Below are positions 53,569 to 64,000 of a stretch of 64,000 nt of DNA, in pieces. The stretch comes from Ancistrus triradiatus. Lineage: Eukaryota > Chordata > Actinopteri > Siluriformes > Loricariidae. Position numbers and translations under genes: made by a program. Below the pieces are notes generated by a model. The model saw only the letters and a program-made list of their open reading frames with translations, was not told the origin of the DNA and searched no databases. Each line of letters begins with the position of its first letter. Positions within the stretch are counted from its first letter, which is position 1. The stretch lies in the NCBI GenBank assembly GCA_025084515.1, contig JAJAGP010000863.1:88501-152500 (forward strand). Direction: 5' to 3'.

Positions 53569-56039
53569 GACATTCATTCAGTCTGTCAAGATAGTGAAAA
53601 TTATGGATTCTGAAACCAAGACCTGCATAAACTAAACACTGGTTCTCTCTTCACATCATAGGTTTCCCTGTTAACATCATACCTGTGAGGCTGTTAAATA
53701 TTGCTATGGAACATTGGTCCAGTCTAAAATTAGCCAAACGGCCAGGACAGCAATGTGCTGCTTCCATTTCACTAACACAGACTGGTTTCTTGGTATATGG
53801 TGAAACAGTAAACTGAGTCACTGCTTCTGAATGATTTCATTCAGTAGGCTTGTTTAAATTAGGTAAAGTCACTGACTGAATCAATGAATCACTTTATTTT
53901 ACTGTAATGTTTAACACATTTCTCACCAAGCATTATGCAACATACAGGTAAAATTGACAATATCAGTATGTCCTGGTAGCCAAATTCTTGGACATGGGCC
54001 ATGTTTGGGAATGACTAGATTCTGGCTTCCCCATGCGATAATGCTTAGATACAATAGACACAGTGTGCGTTTATCAATGACGGCTGAAGTCTGTTATCTG
54101 ATAAGGCTGGCACTTAGTTTAAGGTTCTCGGCTGTAGTATGATATGTAGAACGCTACATGCTTTGTTTATTTGCTTCAGTCTCATTGGATCTCATTTTTC
54201 TCACTGTATCTCTGTTTTGTGGGAAAATTGCTATGCCACAGGCACCCCTTAAGAGAACCTCCATGCTGTTACAGTGATTTGTGTCTCAAATCATCCGTTT
54301 TGAATTACTTATCTAAAATTAACCATTGGCTGGCTATTTTAAACCAGTGTGAAAGTTTTGAATGCCGCTGTGCCATGCCTTGTTTAGTCTATTTTGCTTG
54401 TCCCTTTCAACTGGAAATGCACAATAAGGTATTTTTGCTTATTAACTAACGGAAAGAAGTAGAGCTACGTTTGTGGCCTCATTGAGCACACCCCAATTTA
54501 ATGCCACTATAAATTAAATGGGCAGAAATTTGCTTAGATCTCACACACCCTTTGAAGATCCAGTTGCACACTCATTCTCAGCTGCAGTAAACCTTCTCAG
54601 GCGGCTTTTACAGATCTCATATGAGGCATGTGGTTGGCCCTTATGAGTTACAGGCTGGGGGTTGGTGTTGCAGGGTGAGGAGGGTTTAAAACATTATTGT
54701 AATTGTCTGGTCTGTCCAAACCCATCATACACATCATACACATTAACATACCCCATCCCAAGTGGTGAGCAATCATATAGGTTAGCGCTCAGTGGGAGAT
54801 GCTAGGAGAGAAAAATGATATAGATTGTTCAAAGCTGTGAGGATACAAAGGCTTAAGTCATTACAAGCAAGCATATAAGCGCTGCTGTCTGTGAATGTAA
54901 ACTTCTAAATTGTTGCTGTCTGTGAGCATGCATGTGTATAAAATGTTGGCCTAAACGGTGTCTTTAAACATGCATTAGCTGCAGGTGGCCATTTAGTGTC
55001 GATTCTCTGCTTATTTGTAGAGTTTAATTGCCAGACTGTACTTAAGTAGAAGATTTGCAGGAGATTTTTTTTCTTTCCTACACTGAAGCTTAAGGATGCT
55101 TTTGCAACCTCCCACTGTAGATTTATGGTTATGGGTTCTGCTGGGACTGGGCGAAATTTGTTACGGGAAAGGGTGCCAGCAAAATTGTGTACATTGCTGT
55201 GTCCCTCTTTCTTTTGTAGGATAGTGTGAGAGGAAAAGTGTGAACCTGTAGGGGGAAGTCAGTTTAGTCAGGTGTGTGTTAGCTCCAGATTTTCTCAAAA
55301 CCTTCAGTCATCTAGGCATTAGCAATAGCCATTTAACGTTGATAAATGTCAGATGTTTCTTGGAGTTTAAGCTCGATTTGCATTGTGTTTAATAGCGGTC
55401 AACGTGGTTCATTTTGTTATTCAGTCAAAGCCCATGTATGGTAACAGCTGGATATTACATATCTGTATTTGGATTATATAATAATAATATTTCTGTGCTC
55501 ATGTGGCATACCAGTCTACAGGGACCTGTACTCGAGTCTCAGCACTGCCTTGTGGTTAGGTCGGGCTTCACATGACGACATAATTGGCCATGTCTGTTGC
55601 AGTGGAGGCTCATCGGGGGATTATCCCTGGCACTGCAACATCTACCAATACACAGCCTGTGATAGACTGGTGTCCCGTCCAGGGCATGCTTACATCTGTA
55701 CCCTATGTTATGGGCAAGTAGTGAATCACTCACTTCTGTTTCCATGAGTTAAAACAAGAAAATAAATCAATACAGATGCATTTTTATTATGTTTGTTTAA
55801 TAGGGGTAAGCATGTAAAGTTGCTTAATATGGCTTCTATACAAGGTATAAATTGCCTTACAAGAGCATTTAATGTTATTTGGTCACTAGTAGTTGTTGTT
55901 TGCCAATAGATATCAAATTGTCACCCAATGCCTCCATTGTCAGTCTAAGCTAAGGAAGCGTTTAATTGTTTTATTTACAAAGATGAATATTAATTTGTGT
56001 ATCGTCTTGATGCATGCTCAATAATTAGACTGGGGACTT
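53569..56039. other. non-coding stretch
   Basis: No gene is seen. A short L2-type tail trace occurs at about 55640-55720 ('GTGATAGACTGGTGTCCCGT', 'CCAGGGCATGCTTAC'). The frames at 53954-54449 and 55469-55747 show no domain or splice context. Confidence 0.45.
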
Positions 56040-56232
56040 TGGTAGCCTAGTGGTTAAGGTACTAGACTCTGGACCAGAAGGTCCAGGGTTCAAATCCCAC
56101 CTCTGCCAAGCTGCCACTGTTGGGTCCTTGAGCAAGACCCTTAACCCACAATTGCTTGGATTGTAAGAATGTACCAATTGTAAGTCGCTCTGGATAAGGG
56201 CGTCTGCTAAATGCTCTAAATGTAAATGTAAT
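56040..56232 (+). mobile_element. tRNA-derived SINE, best copy of its family
   Basis: A-box-like 'GTAGCCTAGTGGTTAAGG', B-box 'GGGTTCAAATCCCACC', then the body 'TGTTGGGTCCTTGAGCAAGA' and 'CCCTTAACCCACAATTGCTT', and the conserved 3' end 'CGCTCTGGATAAGGGCGTCT' plus 'AAATGTAAATGTAA'. That 3' end is shared with HpaI-type salmonid and other fish SINEs and is thought to be recognised by an L2-clade LINE. The internal promoter boxes look intact. Confidence 0.9.
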
Positions 56233-59200
56233 TAATTTGTGTAGGGTATTATTTTGGCCAAACATGCTCACCTGTAGCACATTCCAGGACTTTTTGTAGA
56301 ACTGTCAAGAGAACTGAAACAAACCATTTCTGACTTAGACAAACATTCTGTGTAAAACAATCTATCCCCATGCTTATAGTTTGTTAGATGAGCCAAGAGA
56401 CTGAGTTAACGTTTCTCATTTAAGACAGTCCCCAACCCTGACCAGCTCTTGTTTTTTGGAATTAAGGTTTTCTATGATAAGGCCCAGATTAAACATGCTG
56501 AACCATTCTGTGCTTTAACCAATCCAAAATCCCACGATGGCGCATGGACTAATCTCAACAAATGCACATGGTAGGTGGGGGAGAGGTCTAATACGTTGAA
56601 ATCCATCCACTTCACCCTGATCAACCTTGTCATTCCCACAAGCTGCAGGCTTATGGGATTTTTGCACATGTTTTTTACAGCAGTTATAGATTAGCTACCA
56701 GTGTTTTGAACTGAGAGATTTGAAACCTAACATACCTATCAAAGAAGCATTCCAACAAGTGGCAGTTGTGTCATTGGCTAAGCTGGAGTAAAAAAATAGA
56801 GCAAAACCTAGACAGCCATTTATCAGCAATAAATTTATGTATTTTTTAATCTGACTGTGAAGTAGCTATACATTGCATTTAGGAAAGAGAAATTCTTTCC
56901 AAATGCATTAAAATAGTCTCTTCAGAATACTTCTCAGCAAGAAACCTGTGTGATCCTGAATGTTCTGGGTTATATTTGCCCAACTAATAAAACTACACTA
57001 GCTTTAATGATACTAAAATGCTTTAGACAACCTACAATCACCTGTCTTGTCCACTGTATTTGTTTAAAGTGTCATTCCATATAAACTTCTTCTGTTATCA
57101 AGTTTTCAAGAAGTGGGAATTTGAATTAAGCTTATTATATTACTGTATTATAGCCATTTTGGTTATTAATATCAAGTATCAGTTACACATTTACTAAACA
57201 ACTCTTCGGAAAGCAAAGCCAATTTTATTTGAGTGGATACAGTGTTCAGTATAGCTATTGTTTTTTCCTCACAATAAAATGCAACAGAGTGCCACCATAG
57301 TCATAGTTTCTACTAATGCAATCTTTTTGCTGATCATGATGACCGCTATGGTCCCATATTGCCTTTTTTGTAAACTCTAGTTTGGCTAAGGCAGTCCTCC
57401 TTCTAGTTGCTGAGTTCCTTTTAGTAAATCAAACACTCATGTTTGAGTTTTAGCCAGAGATGGAGCTCTGTGGGAGATTTTGCAGTCCTCTTCATTGAAG
57501 CAGAGCTGGAATGCAAGGGCACAGTGCAGCTTACGACCCACTGATCAGGAAAGAGAGGCCTCTCCCTATTTTGGTTCATCTTTTTCTCCCATACTCATTC
57601 TCTCTGCTCTCCTGTCCTTTTGTAAACTCATTTTCACTTTCTATTTATGCTGTCCTTTTCCCTCATGTTCATTTATTCCATGTTTAAATGACAGTCCAGT
57701 TAGAGTGGAAAAGAAAGCCTTCGCATTCCCTCACTCCAGCCTAAGTATCTAATTTACATGCAGAAGTTTATAGAAATACCAAAATACCAAATCACGGGCA
57801 TGATCTGGCAGGGAAAAGGGGATTTTGGAATATTTTTTTCAATGAAGAATACGACGCCTAAAGCTTAGCGACCAAAAGGAACCCTGATTGAGAAGGCGTA
57901 TGTTGTTTGTTCTCATGGCTGCCTCTTAGACATTCCGTTTCTTTCCACGATACGTGGAATTAGGATCCTGAATGCAATGTATTAGAGCTAAATTGAAAGC
58001 GCCTGCACATACTGATTATGGTCTCTGGGTGCGCTCAGCCATTTTTTCCCCCCATATTTGGTGAAACTTAGTGCCGTTCAGCATCACCTGACCATGCTTT
58101 TATGAAATGGAATGGAGATGTGCTAGCTATGTGCCCTTGTCCAATATTTTTCTTGATTGCCAATTTCTAGGTGGACAGTTTTTAATTACTAAATGGTTTA
58201 TGCTGAGCTATGATTAAGGTGTAAATCATAATTACCATAATAAACACTAGTGCACTCTTAAGCTGATAGGATCTGCTTTGTCAAAAGCCACTGGATAGAA
58301 TGTCAGTGTTCCAATTTTCTATAGACTACCATAAGGTTTTTAGATTACTTACATTAAGTAGGTTGAATTGGTAATATTTTTTGTAGTCCTTGTTGTTTAT
58401 TTACAGGTACTCTCCATTTTTACGATTGGCCTGACTTTTACATGGAATCTGATAAAAGCACTAAATACATATTTCAGCATACTTTTGAATTCAATTTTTC
58501 CGGGCAAGCACAACACAGACGGGAGTAATAGCGCTGGAAATGTATTGAGGAAAATCCCGTGGTTATGGTGTGAGTGTGTGTAATGTGGATGGATGGAGCC
58601 TATGATTATTGGGTGCTCTTTCAGGGTTTGTTCCCTGCCTTGTGCCCTTTTCACCACAGGCAACCAGCTTTCACACACTGAGCCCAATGTTGCTAAGTGT
58701 CCACTTACCCTACCTTATTGATGTTTGTTCTTGTTTTGAAAATGATATTAGAATACTAATGATTTCAAATTAATGACACATTTATATATGTCAGCAATCC
58801 AATACCATAGATTTTAATTGCTATCGCTGTTAAGTGGTGGTGTAACTAGATTTCTGAAGCATAGTACTGGACACTAGAAAGCTGGTCTCTCATATTTATT
58901 ATGCCCATAAATACACAATGCTTGAGGTGCCAGAGAATGTCCACCCTTTCTGCAAATGAATTTGCACGGACCAAAAAGCAAACTTTCCTCTCAGCTCTCC
59001 TTTCCACAACCACTAGTAGCTTCTCCTCTGCTTTCAACAGGACTTATCTTTGCCATGCTGCAGGAGAAGGTCACCACTAAAATGCCTCACCCCTCTCACT
59101 GACAGTGTTTTGGGCCCGACCTCCCAGAAACTGCATCTGTGCTGTTGTCCCTTATTAAATGTTTAATTATTTAAAGTTTCACTGCTTGGTCAGTTGGTTT

Positions 59201-59261
59201 GGAGCAGGGTCCTTTTTCCACTCATTGCATGATTCCTCAGTTACCTTTTTTAATGAGAGAT
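56233..59261. other. unique non-coding stretch
   Basis: No gene is recognised. The segments at about 56500-56665 and 57840-58060 are non-repetitive and composition-balanced (see findings). Confidence 0.45.
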
Positions 59262-59420
59262 GCACCGATCGATCTCCCAGTGATCGAAATCGGGGGGTTT
59301 TTCAACGTGACGGCTATGAACGGTAATTGGTCGTCAGTCTCATAATACCTATTCTTGCCGATCACTTACCTACACTTGTGCACGTGTGACGCCAACAGCG
59401 GCACAAACACAGATCACACC
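59262..59420 (+). mobile_element. Terminal fragment of a hAT-like element
   Basis: 'AGAGATGCACCGATCGATCT', 'GTGATCGAAATCGGGGGGTT' and 'CGATCACTTACCTACACTTG' resemble one end of fish hAT elements, which start CAGAGATGCACCGAT. It breaks off where a SINE begins at 59428. No opposite end was found. Confidence 0.45.
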
Positions 59421-59427
59421 ATGAACA

Positions 59428-59625
59428 GCGGGTAAGGTAACTGGACTATGGACCCAACGGTCGCAGGGTTCAAACCCCACCTCTGCCAGCGTGCATTGTT
59501 GGGGGATCCCTTGACAAGGCCCTTAACCCACAATGCTTTGGATTGGTAGACTGTACCAATGGTAAGTCGCTCTGGATAAGGGCGTCGCTAAATGCTGTAA
59601 ATGTCCATGTAAATGTAAACACAGC
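59428..59625 (+). mobile_element. tRNA-derived SINE
   Basis: 'GGTAAGGTAACTGGACTATG', 'AGGGTTCAAACCCCACCTCT', 'CCCTTAACCCACAATGCTTT', 'CGCTCTGGATAAGGGCGTCG', and a tail with repeated 'ATGTAAATGTAAAC'. Nearly full length with small indels. Same family as 56040-56232. Confidence 0.85.
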
Positions 59626-60406
59626 ACAGTGTTTTGGAACTAACATTAATCAGAAATTCAGTTCATGTGTTACGGAACCTCGCCTCAGCCACTCATGTTT
59701 TTGTTTCCCCGATCCCAGACGTTCGATGCGAGCGTTCTCTGTTTTATGTGGTATGTCTTTTTTATTAGTTAATAAACAGCGCCAGTGCGTGTTTTTAATT
59801 TGTCTGTAACCCTTTAATGCCTGGGATTTAAGCATAAAAGTGTGTTTTTATTGCATTCAGTTCATGGCTTTGCAGTAGTGATGTACGACTTACGTCTTGT
59901 TAGTGTATGCTGTGTAATACTGCGACATTAGTGGGGCCTAGTGCATCTGCTATAAATACATTGTTTGTTCATGTGTGTATAGAACAAGTTATGTAGGAAT
60001 TGGTCTTGATTTGTCTGTTGTGGAGACCGCTTCATAATTGATCCAGACAAAGTAAAGGTTTTACCTTCAGGATGGCCTGGATGTGAGCAGTGTGAACTCC
60101 TAACACCCATTATTTACTGTGCCCTGCATAGCATAGTGTGAATGTGAGTTGCTTCCTTCCCACATAAAAATGTAAACGTTGACAAGCTGAAAATATACTC
60201 TTTTGATTTCATTGTTAAAGAAAATAACTGAAATACTGCCTACTATTTCAGATACTGAACTACTACTATGCCTCACTTTGAGCTCCTGATTCAGTTGGAC
60301 TTCAAATTTAAGTTTTGAGTGACCTAAACGGCTTGTAATCGAAGTATTTGTGGTGGCTCAACATCAGTATAAGAAAGCTTATAGGAATGCATTTTCAAAC
60401 AGAGAT
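59626..60406. other. non-coding stretch
   Basis: No gene or named repeat is supported. Confidence 0.45.
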
Positions 60407-60632
60407 CATCTATGCCGCCCAAGGAGGTTGGGTGGGTTTGAGTCTTGGTCTTCCCAAGGTTTCTTCCTCATAAAACTTGGGGAGTTTTTCCTTGCTACTG
60501 TCGCCCTAGGCTTGCTCAATTTGGGATTGGAAGTAGATATTAGGAGATAATCTAAACTTGTAAAGTTGCTTTGAGACAACGCTCCATTGTAAAAAGCGCT
60601 ATATAAATAAATCTGACTTGACTTGACTTGAT
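60407..60632 (+). repeat. Dispersed fish repeat with TTGACT tail, 3' part
   Basis: 'TATGCCGCCCAAGGAGGTTG', 'CTTGCTACTGTCGCCCTAGG', 'AAAGCGCTATATAAATAAAT', and a tail of three ACTTG-type units. It aligns over its whole length with the 3' part of the copies at 19190-19792 and 38951-39160. Confidence 0.85.
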
Positions 60633-61577
60633 GTACAATGTAATCTATACTTATCCTTATATTGTAAGGCCAAGACACAGAAGATAGTCAGGAAAGATTG
60701 AGCATTCATGGACATAAAGACATTTGCCTTGGTGTAAAGATGATGGACAGTGCCCAAAATCCTAAATCCTGAACTAATAAGTGCACTCTCTATATTACGT
60801 GACAGATACAAAATGGAGTTGGACAACCAGCCTCTAAACAGATTCATTTGTAACTTTATATGCGCACACAGTAAGGGTTTCCAGGGTTCTGCCTTGTCTA
60901 GGATACTTTCAGGAATCGTGACCCTCACCAGAATACAGTTAATAAAAATAAATAAAAGGGTGAGTGTCTGAAAATAATGGAAAGTGTATGATGGTTCTGG
61001 AGGCTTAGGACTTAAGACATGTTAACCTTCTCTCATCCCTACATCATCTGAGCTGGTTGGAGTTGAACCCCCAGGTTAAAAATTTGTCTGGTGCACAATA
61101 GTCATTCCAGCAAGTCATTAAAAACCACTGTGACTTGATAGCCATAGTCTACCTGACCTAAACTACAGCTACAACTGACCTTATGGTGCTTTTTAGGGAG
61201 TTATTATTATTGCTGTGTTAATGAAGTATAATGAAGGTGAGCTGTGTATCTGTCATAAATGTAGCCTTTAGTCAATTAACATAAGAGAGGATAATGTTCA
61301 GGCCCTTGTTTGTGGGAAATATATGGTGACAGCCATCTAGCCAATAGAAGTTAACACCTGCCCTATGCCTATTCACAAAATGCAGATAAAATGTGGCACT
61401 AATGGGCTATTTCATATACTGTATTTAACTCACACTTTTGCATGTTATCTTGCAGAGTTCATATAATAAATTATACAATCTACAGTTGTAGTACATATCC
61501 TAGTGCTAGCACGATCCCTTCCCCCAGCTTACGGACTGTTCTGATGTTTTATCTCAGAATATGTAAATTCAATCACC
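60633..61577. other. non-coding stretch
   Basis: No gene or repeat that I can name. Confidence 0.45.
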
Positions 61578-61940
61578 TACAGTGGATATAAAAAGTGTAC
61601 ACACCCCTGTTAAAATGCCAGGTTTAGTGATATAAAAAATGAGACTTTTTCCACCTTTAATGTGACCTATAACCTGTACATCTCAATTGAAAAAACAAAC
61701 TGAAATCTTTAGGGGGAAGAAGTAAAATATAAAACATGTAAAATAAATGTGGTTGCATAAGTTTGTACACCCTCTTATAATTGGGTGTGTGGCTGTATTC
61801 AGAATGAACCAGTCACATTCAAACTCATGTTAAATAGGAATCAGTAGACACCTACCATCATTTAAAGTGCCTCTGATTAACCCCAAATAGGTTCAGTTGT
61901 TCTAGTAGGATTTTCTTAGTCACGACTTGCAGCAAAAACC

Positions 61941-62689
61941 ATGGTCTACAGAGAGCTCTCAAAGCATCAGAGGAATCTCATTGTAAAAAGCTATCAGACT
62001 GGAGAAGGGTACAAAAGAATTTCCAAGGCATTGGATATACCATGGAACACAGTGAAGACAGTCATCATCAAGTGGAGAAAATACAGGACAACGGTGACAT
62101 TGCCAAGAACAGGACGTCCCTCCAAAATTGAGTAAAAGACAAGAAGAACACTGGTCAGGGAGGCTACCAAGAGGCCTACAGCAACATTAAAGGAGTTACA
62201 GGAATTTCTGGCATGTACTGGCTGTGTACTACATGTGACAACAATATCCCGTACTCTTCATATGTCTGGGCTATGGGGTAGAGTGGCAAGAGGGTGGCAA
62301 GCTTCTTCTTACGAAGAAAAACATCCAAGCCCGGCTAAATGCATTTGATCTCTCCTAAAAGCATGTGGGAAAATGTGTTATGGTCTGAAGAAACCAAGGT
62401 TGAACTTTCCAGCCATAATTCCAAAAGGTATGTTTGCCACAAAAACAACACTGTGTATCACCAAAAGAACACCATACCCACAGTCAAGCATGGTGGTGGC
62501 AGCATCACGCTGTGGGGCTGTTTTCTTCAGCTGGTACTGGGTCCTTAGTCAAGGTGGAGGGAATTATGAAACAGTTCCAAATACCAGTCGATGTGTGGCA
62601 CAAAACCTTCAGGTTTCTGCTAGAAAGCTGAAGATGAAGAGGAACTTCATCTTTCAGCACGACAACGGACCCCAAAGCATACATCCAAA
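61941..62689 (+). pseudogene. Tc1-like transposase, truncated by deletion
   Basis: ATG 61941 opens 64 codons ('MVYRELSKHQRNLIVKSYQT', 'YKRISKALDIPWNTVKTVII' helix-turn-helix, 'PRTGRPSKIE' linker) and meets TAA. In later frames 'NVLWSEETKVELSS' holds the first catalytic site with Glu in place of the usual Asp (SEET, about 62373-62410). 'TVKHGGGSITLWGCFLQLVL' follows, and 'FIFQHDNGP' (about 62650) has the second Asp. The third acidic motif (PDLNPIE) is entirely missing. Confidence 0.88.
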
Positions 62690-62725
62690 AGCCATTCTTT
62701 GGTTGATTTGGATGTATGCTTTGGG
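62671..62725. repeat. Perfect 19-bp hairpin at a deletion junction
   Basis: 'CCCAAAGCATACATCCAAA' (62671-62689) is followed, after 17 bases, by its exact inverse 'TTTGGATGTATGCTTTGGG' (62707-62725). The 17-base loop reads, in reverse, 'TCAACCAAAGAATGGCT', which is what a Tc1 transposase gene would have directly after the left arm (S-T-K-E-W-L type codons). Confidence 0.97.
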
Positions 62726-62785
62726 TCATATATATCTCACCCTGGCATTTTAACAGGGATGTGTATACTTTTTATATCTACTGTA

Positions 62786-63613
62786 TCCATTTTCACCTTG
62801 CATGGTCTTAGCAGAGTAGCAGAGTAGACACAACAAAAGGGATGAGAAGATACAGGAAAGAAAAATTGCACATACTCATAGACATGGTATCCTTGCAGTA
62901 TTTTTGACAGCAGGATGAATTTACTAATTACTATTATTTTTGGTATTTTGGTAAATGTATCATGTAAAAAAATGAAATCACGTTGGCTGTTTTGGCTAGT
63001 GAAAATGCCGATCGGCTACTACAGGGTAGCGCGAGACCACATAATACATACAGAGAGAGATACAGGAAGATTGATGAGTCATTTCAGATGCACGTTTCCA
63101 TCGAATTGGTGATAGCTTGTCGTAACAATCCTGGTGTGTGTGTACGTGTGGGAATGTGTGTGAACAACAGTACACGTAGATAGTGTATATGGATCACAGA
63201 ATGGCTTTCTGGGAAAACTGTCTTATGGGAGTCAGAATGTTGGAAACCTGACTAGTGCTAACACATCTGATTCATGTACCAAGTTGGAGACACATTTTGG
63301 TTGTGTGTGGGAGAGAGTGATATCATTCTGAGTATCAAATGTCTCTGTTAGGATAGGAAGTTGGTTTGGGGGGGAAATATTACTTCTTCTAAATACAGAA
63401 ACTGCAGTTATCTTTTGAAAAACCAAACGAGCCAAAATATTTGCTTTCCTGTGGTTAGGGTTAGGTGTAAATGTAGGTGTTGCATTCATTAGCCACAACA
63501 ACATTATGTCAGTGTAAAGTATCCGCAATGCTAGAAGGACAAACTTGTGTTGTGCGAGCGTGTGTATGCGTGTCTGCACGTGTGTGTGTGTATGTGTGGG
63601 TGTGTGTGTGGGT

Positions 63614-63651
<38 letters not shown>

Positions 63652-64000
63652 ACGTGTGTTTGTGACATCATTTTTCAAGTATGCGTAAAGCATTTTTGTA
63701 AGATGACTGTACGTGGACAAGGCTTTAAAGCTAAGCTTTTTACCTGACTTAAAATGAATAGGGACACAGAAAAATCTTCGAGCACAAACGTATAATAATA
63801 TTTTCTTTATTCCTGTGGATTATGTTGACAGGGCATGGTGAGGAAATTAGGTTACTATGCTCATGGCTCGTGTCACAGGAAGCTTTAATGCATAACAAAG
63901 TGAAAATGAATTTAAAGCACTATATTCACTATACACTATATGAATTTAAAGCTCTAAAACTTTAAATATGTAAAACTTTACTATAGAAAGCTTACATGAT
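62786..64000. other. non-coding right edge
   Basis: No gene is seen. The block at about 63395-63455 ('CTTTTGAAAAACCAA', 'CAAAATATTTGCTTTCC', 'GGTTAGGGTTAGG') is a diverged match to about 43375-43440, so it is a small dispersed repeat. A GT microsatellite lies at 63578-63651. Confidence 0.5.
63578..63651. repeat. (GT)n microsatellite, interrupted
   Basis: A GT-rich tract with GTATGTGGG-type interruptions on its left and a pure run on its right. It produces the Cys/Val-rich and Thr/His-rich open frames seen here. Confidence 0.95.

Larger units (their letters stand above)
61580..62783 (+). mobile_element. Tc1-like transposon, C-terminal part deleted
   Basis: The left end 'CAGTGGATATAAAAAGTGTA' and right end 'TATACTTTTTATATCTACTG' are inverted. 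TA lies at 61578-61579 and 62784-62785. At 1,204 bp it is several hundred bp shorter than a normal element of this type. The loss is at about 62690-62735, where an inverted duplication sits (see the hairpin entry). Confidence 0.9.

Noticed and set aside
56040..56110. Possible tRNA gene (A- and B-box motifs)
   Set aside because: The motifs belong to the head of a SINE: the body and conserved 3' tail follow, and several sister copies occur in the window. No foldable acceptor stem closes it as a tRNA.
63232..63747. 162-codon minus-strand frame with His/Thr repeats and its plus-strand counterparts
   Set aside because: Driven by the GT microsatellite at 63578-63651, with no domain and no splice context.
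1..64000. A coherent new multi-gene system (defence locus, biosynthetic cluster or viral integration)
   Set aside because: No cluster of co-oriented intact genes exists. Every long protein-like signal apart from two or three host exons belongs to a known class of transposable element and is broken.

Overview
The window reads as teleost fish nuclear DNA, plausibly an ostariophysan such as a catfish. It is AT-rich and full of simple repeats, tRNA-derived SINEs with L2-type tails, many decayed Tc1-like transposons, an RTE-clade LINE and hAT remnants. There are no operons and no bacterial or viral gene organisation. Almost all of the sequence looks like intron or intergenic DNA. Every family name is given by recognition, without a database search.

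Host genes: only two gene starts can be argued, and they are divergent. On the plus strand a well-formed coding exon at 37885-38207 (ATG 37973, donor after 38207) encodes an N-terminus resembling Rho GTPase-activating protein 29 (arhgap29). A probable 5' non-coding exon and promoter lie near 36520-36715. On the minus strand an exon with ATG at 28313 and donor after 28152 starts an unidentified protein with one hydrophobic segment. A candidate 30-bp microexon in the same phase lies 7.1 kb further along, at 21047-21018. If both genes are right, 10-21 kb and 38-64 kb are introns filled with mobile elements.

Mobile elements, left to right: SINE fragments and a palindromic element (1-7 kb); a SINE with an intact target duplication (9.2 kb); a Tc1 element nested inside another Tc1 element (10.4-13.3 kb); a Tc1 element with nearly identical long terminal repeats but a broken transposase (15.5-17.1 kb); a 332-bp internally deleted Tc1 derivative (18.2 kb); another Tc1 copy (22.0-23.5 kb); a hAT element with a perfect 8-bp target duplication (23.7-24.6 kb); an RTE-clade LINE with an 11-bp target duplication (25.1-26.5 kb); a foldback element (27.7 kb); an internally deleted LTR retrotransposon carrying a 30-bp-unit minisatellite in its gag-like region (31.1-33.6 kb); a large compound trinucleotide array (35.65-36.4 kb); and further Tc1 copies at 43.5-45.4, 47.1-48.6, 50.6-52.2 and 61.6-62.8 kb. 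The last has a perfect 19-bp hairpin at a deletion junction. A palindromic element lies at 53 kb.

No transposase or reverse transcriptase in the window is intact. I see no CRISPR array, no rRNA, no free-standing tRNA gene and no coherent new multi-gene system. The best leads are the host-gene exons, the fold-back deletion hairpin, the Tc1 copy whose arms look far younger than its coding region, and a few dense unique stretches that could be conserved non-coding elements.
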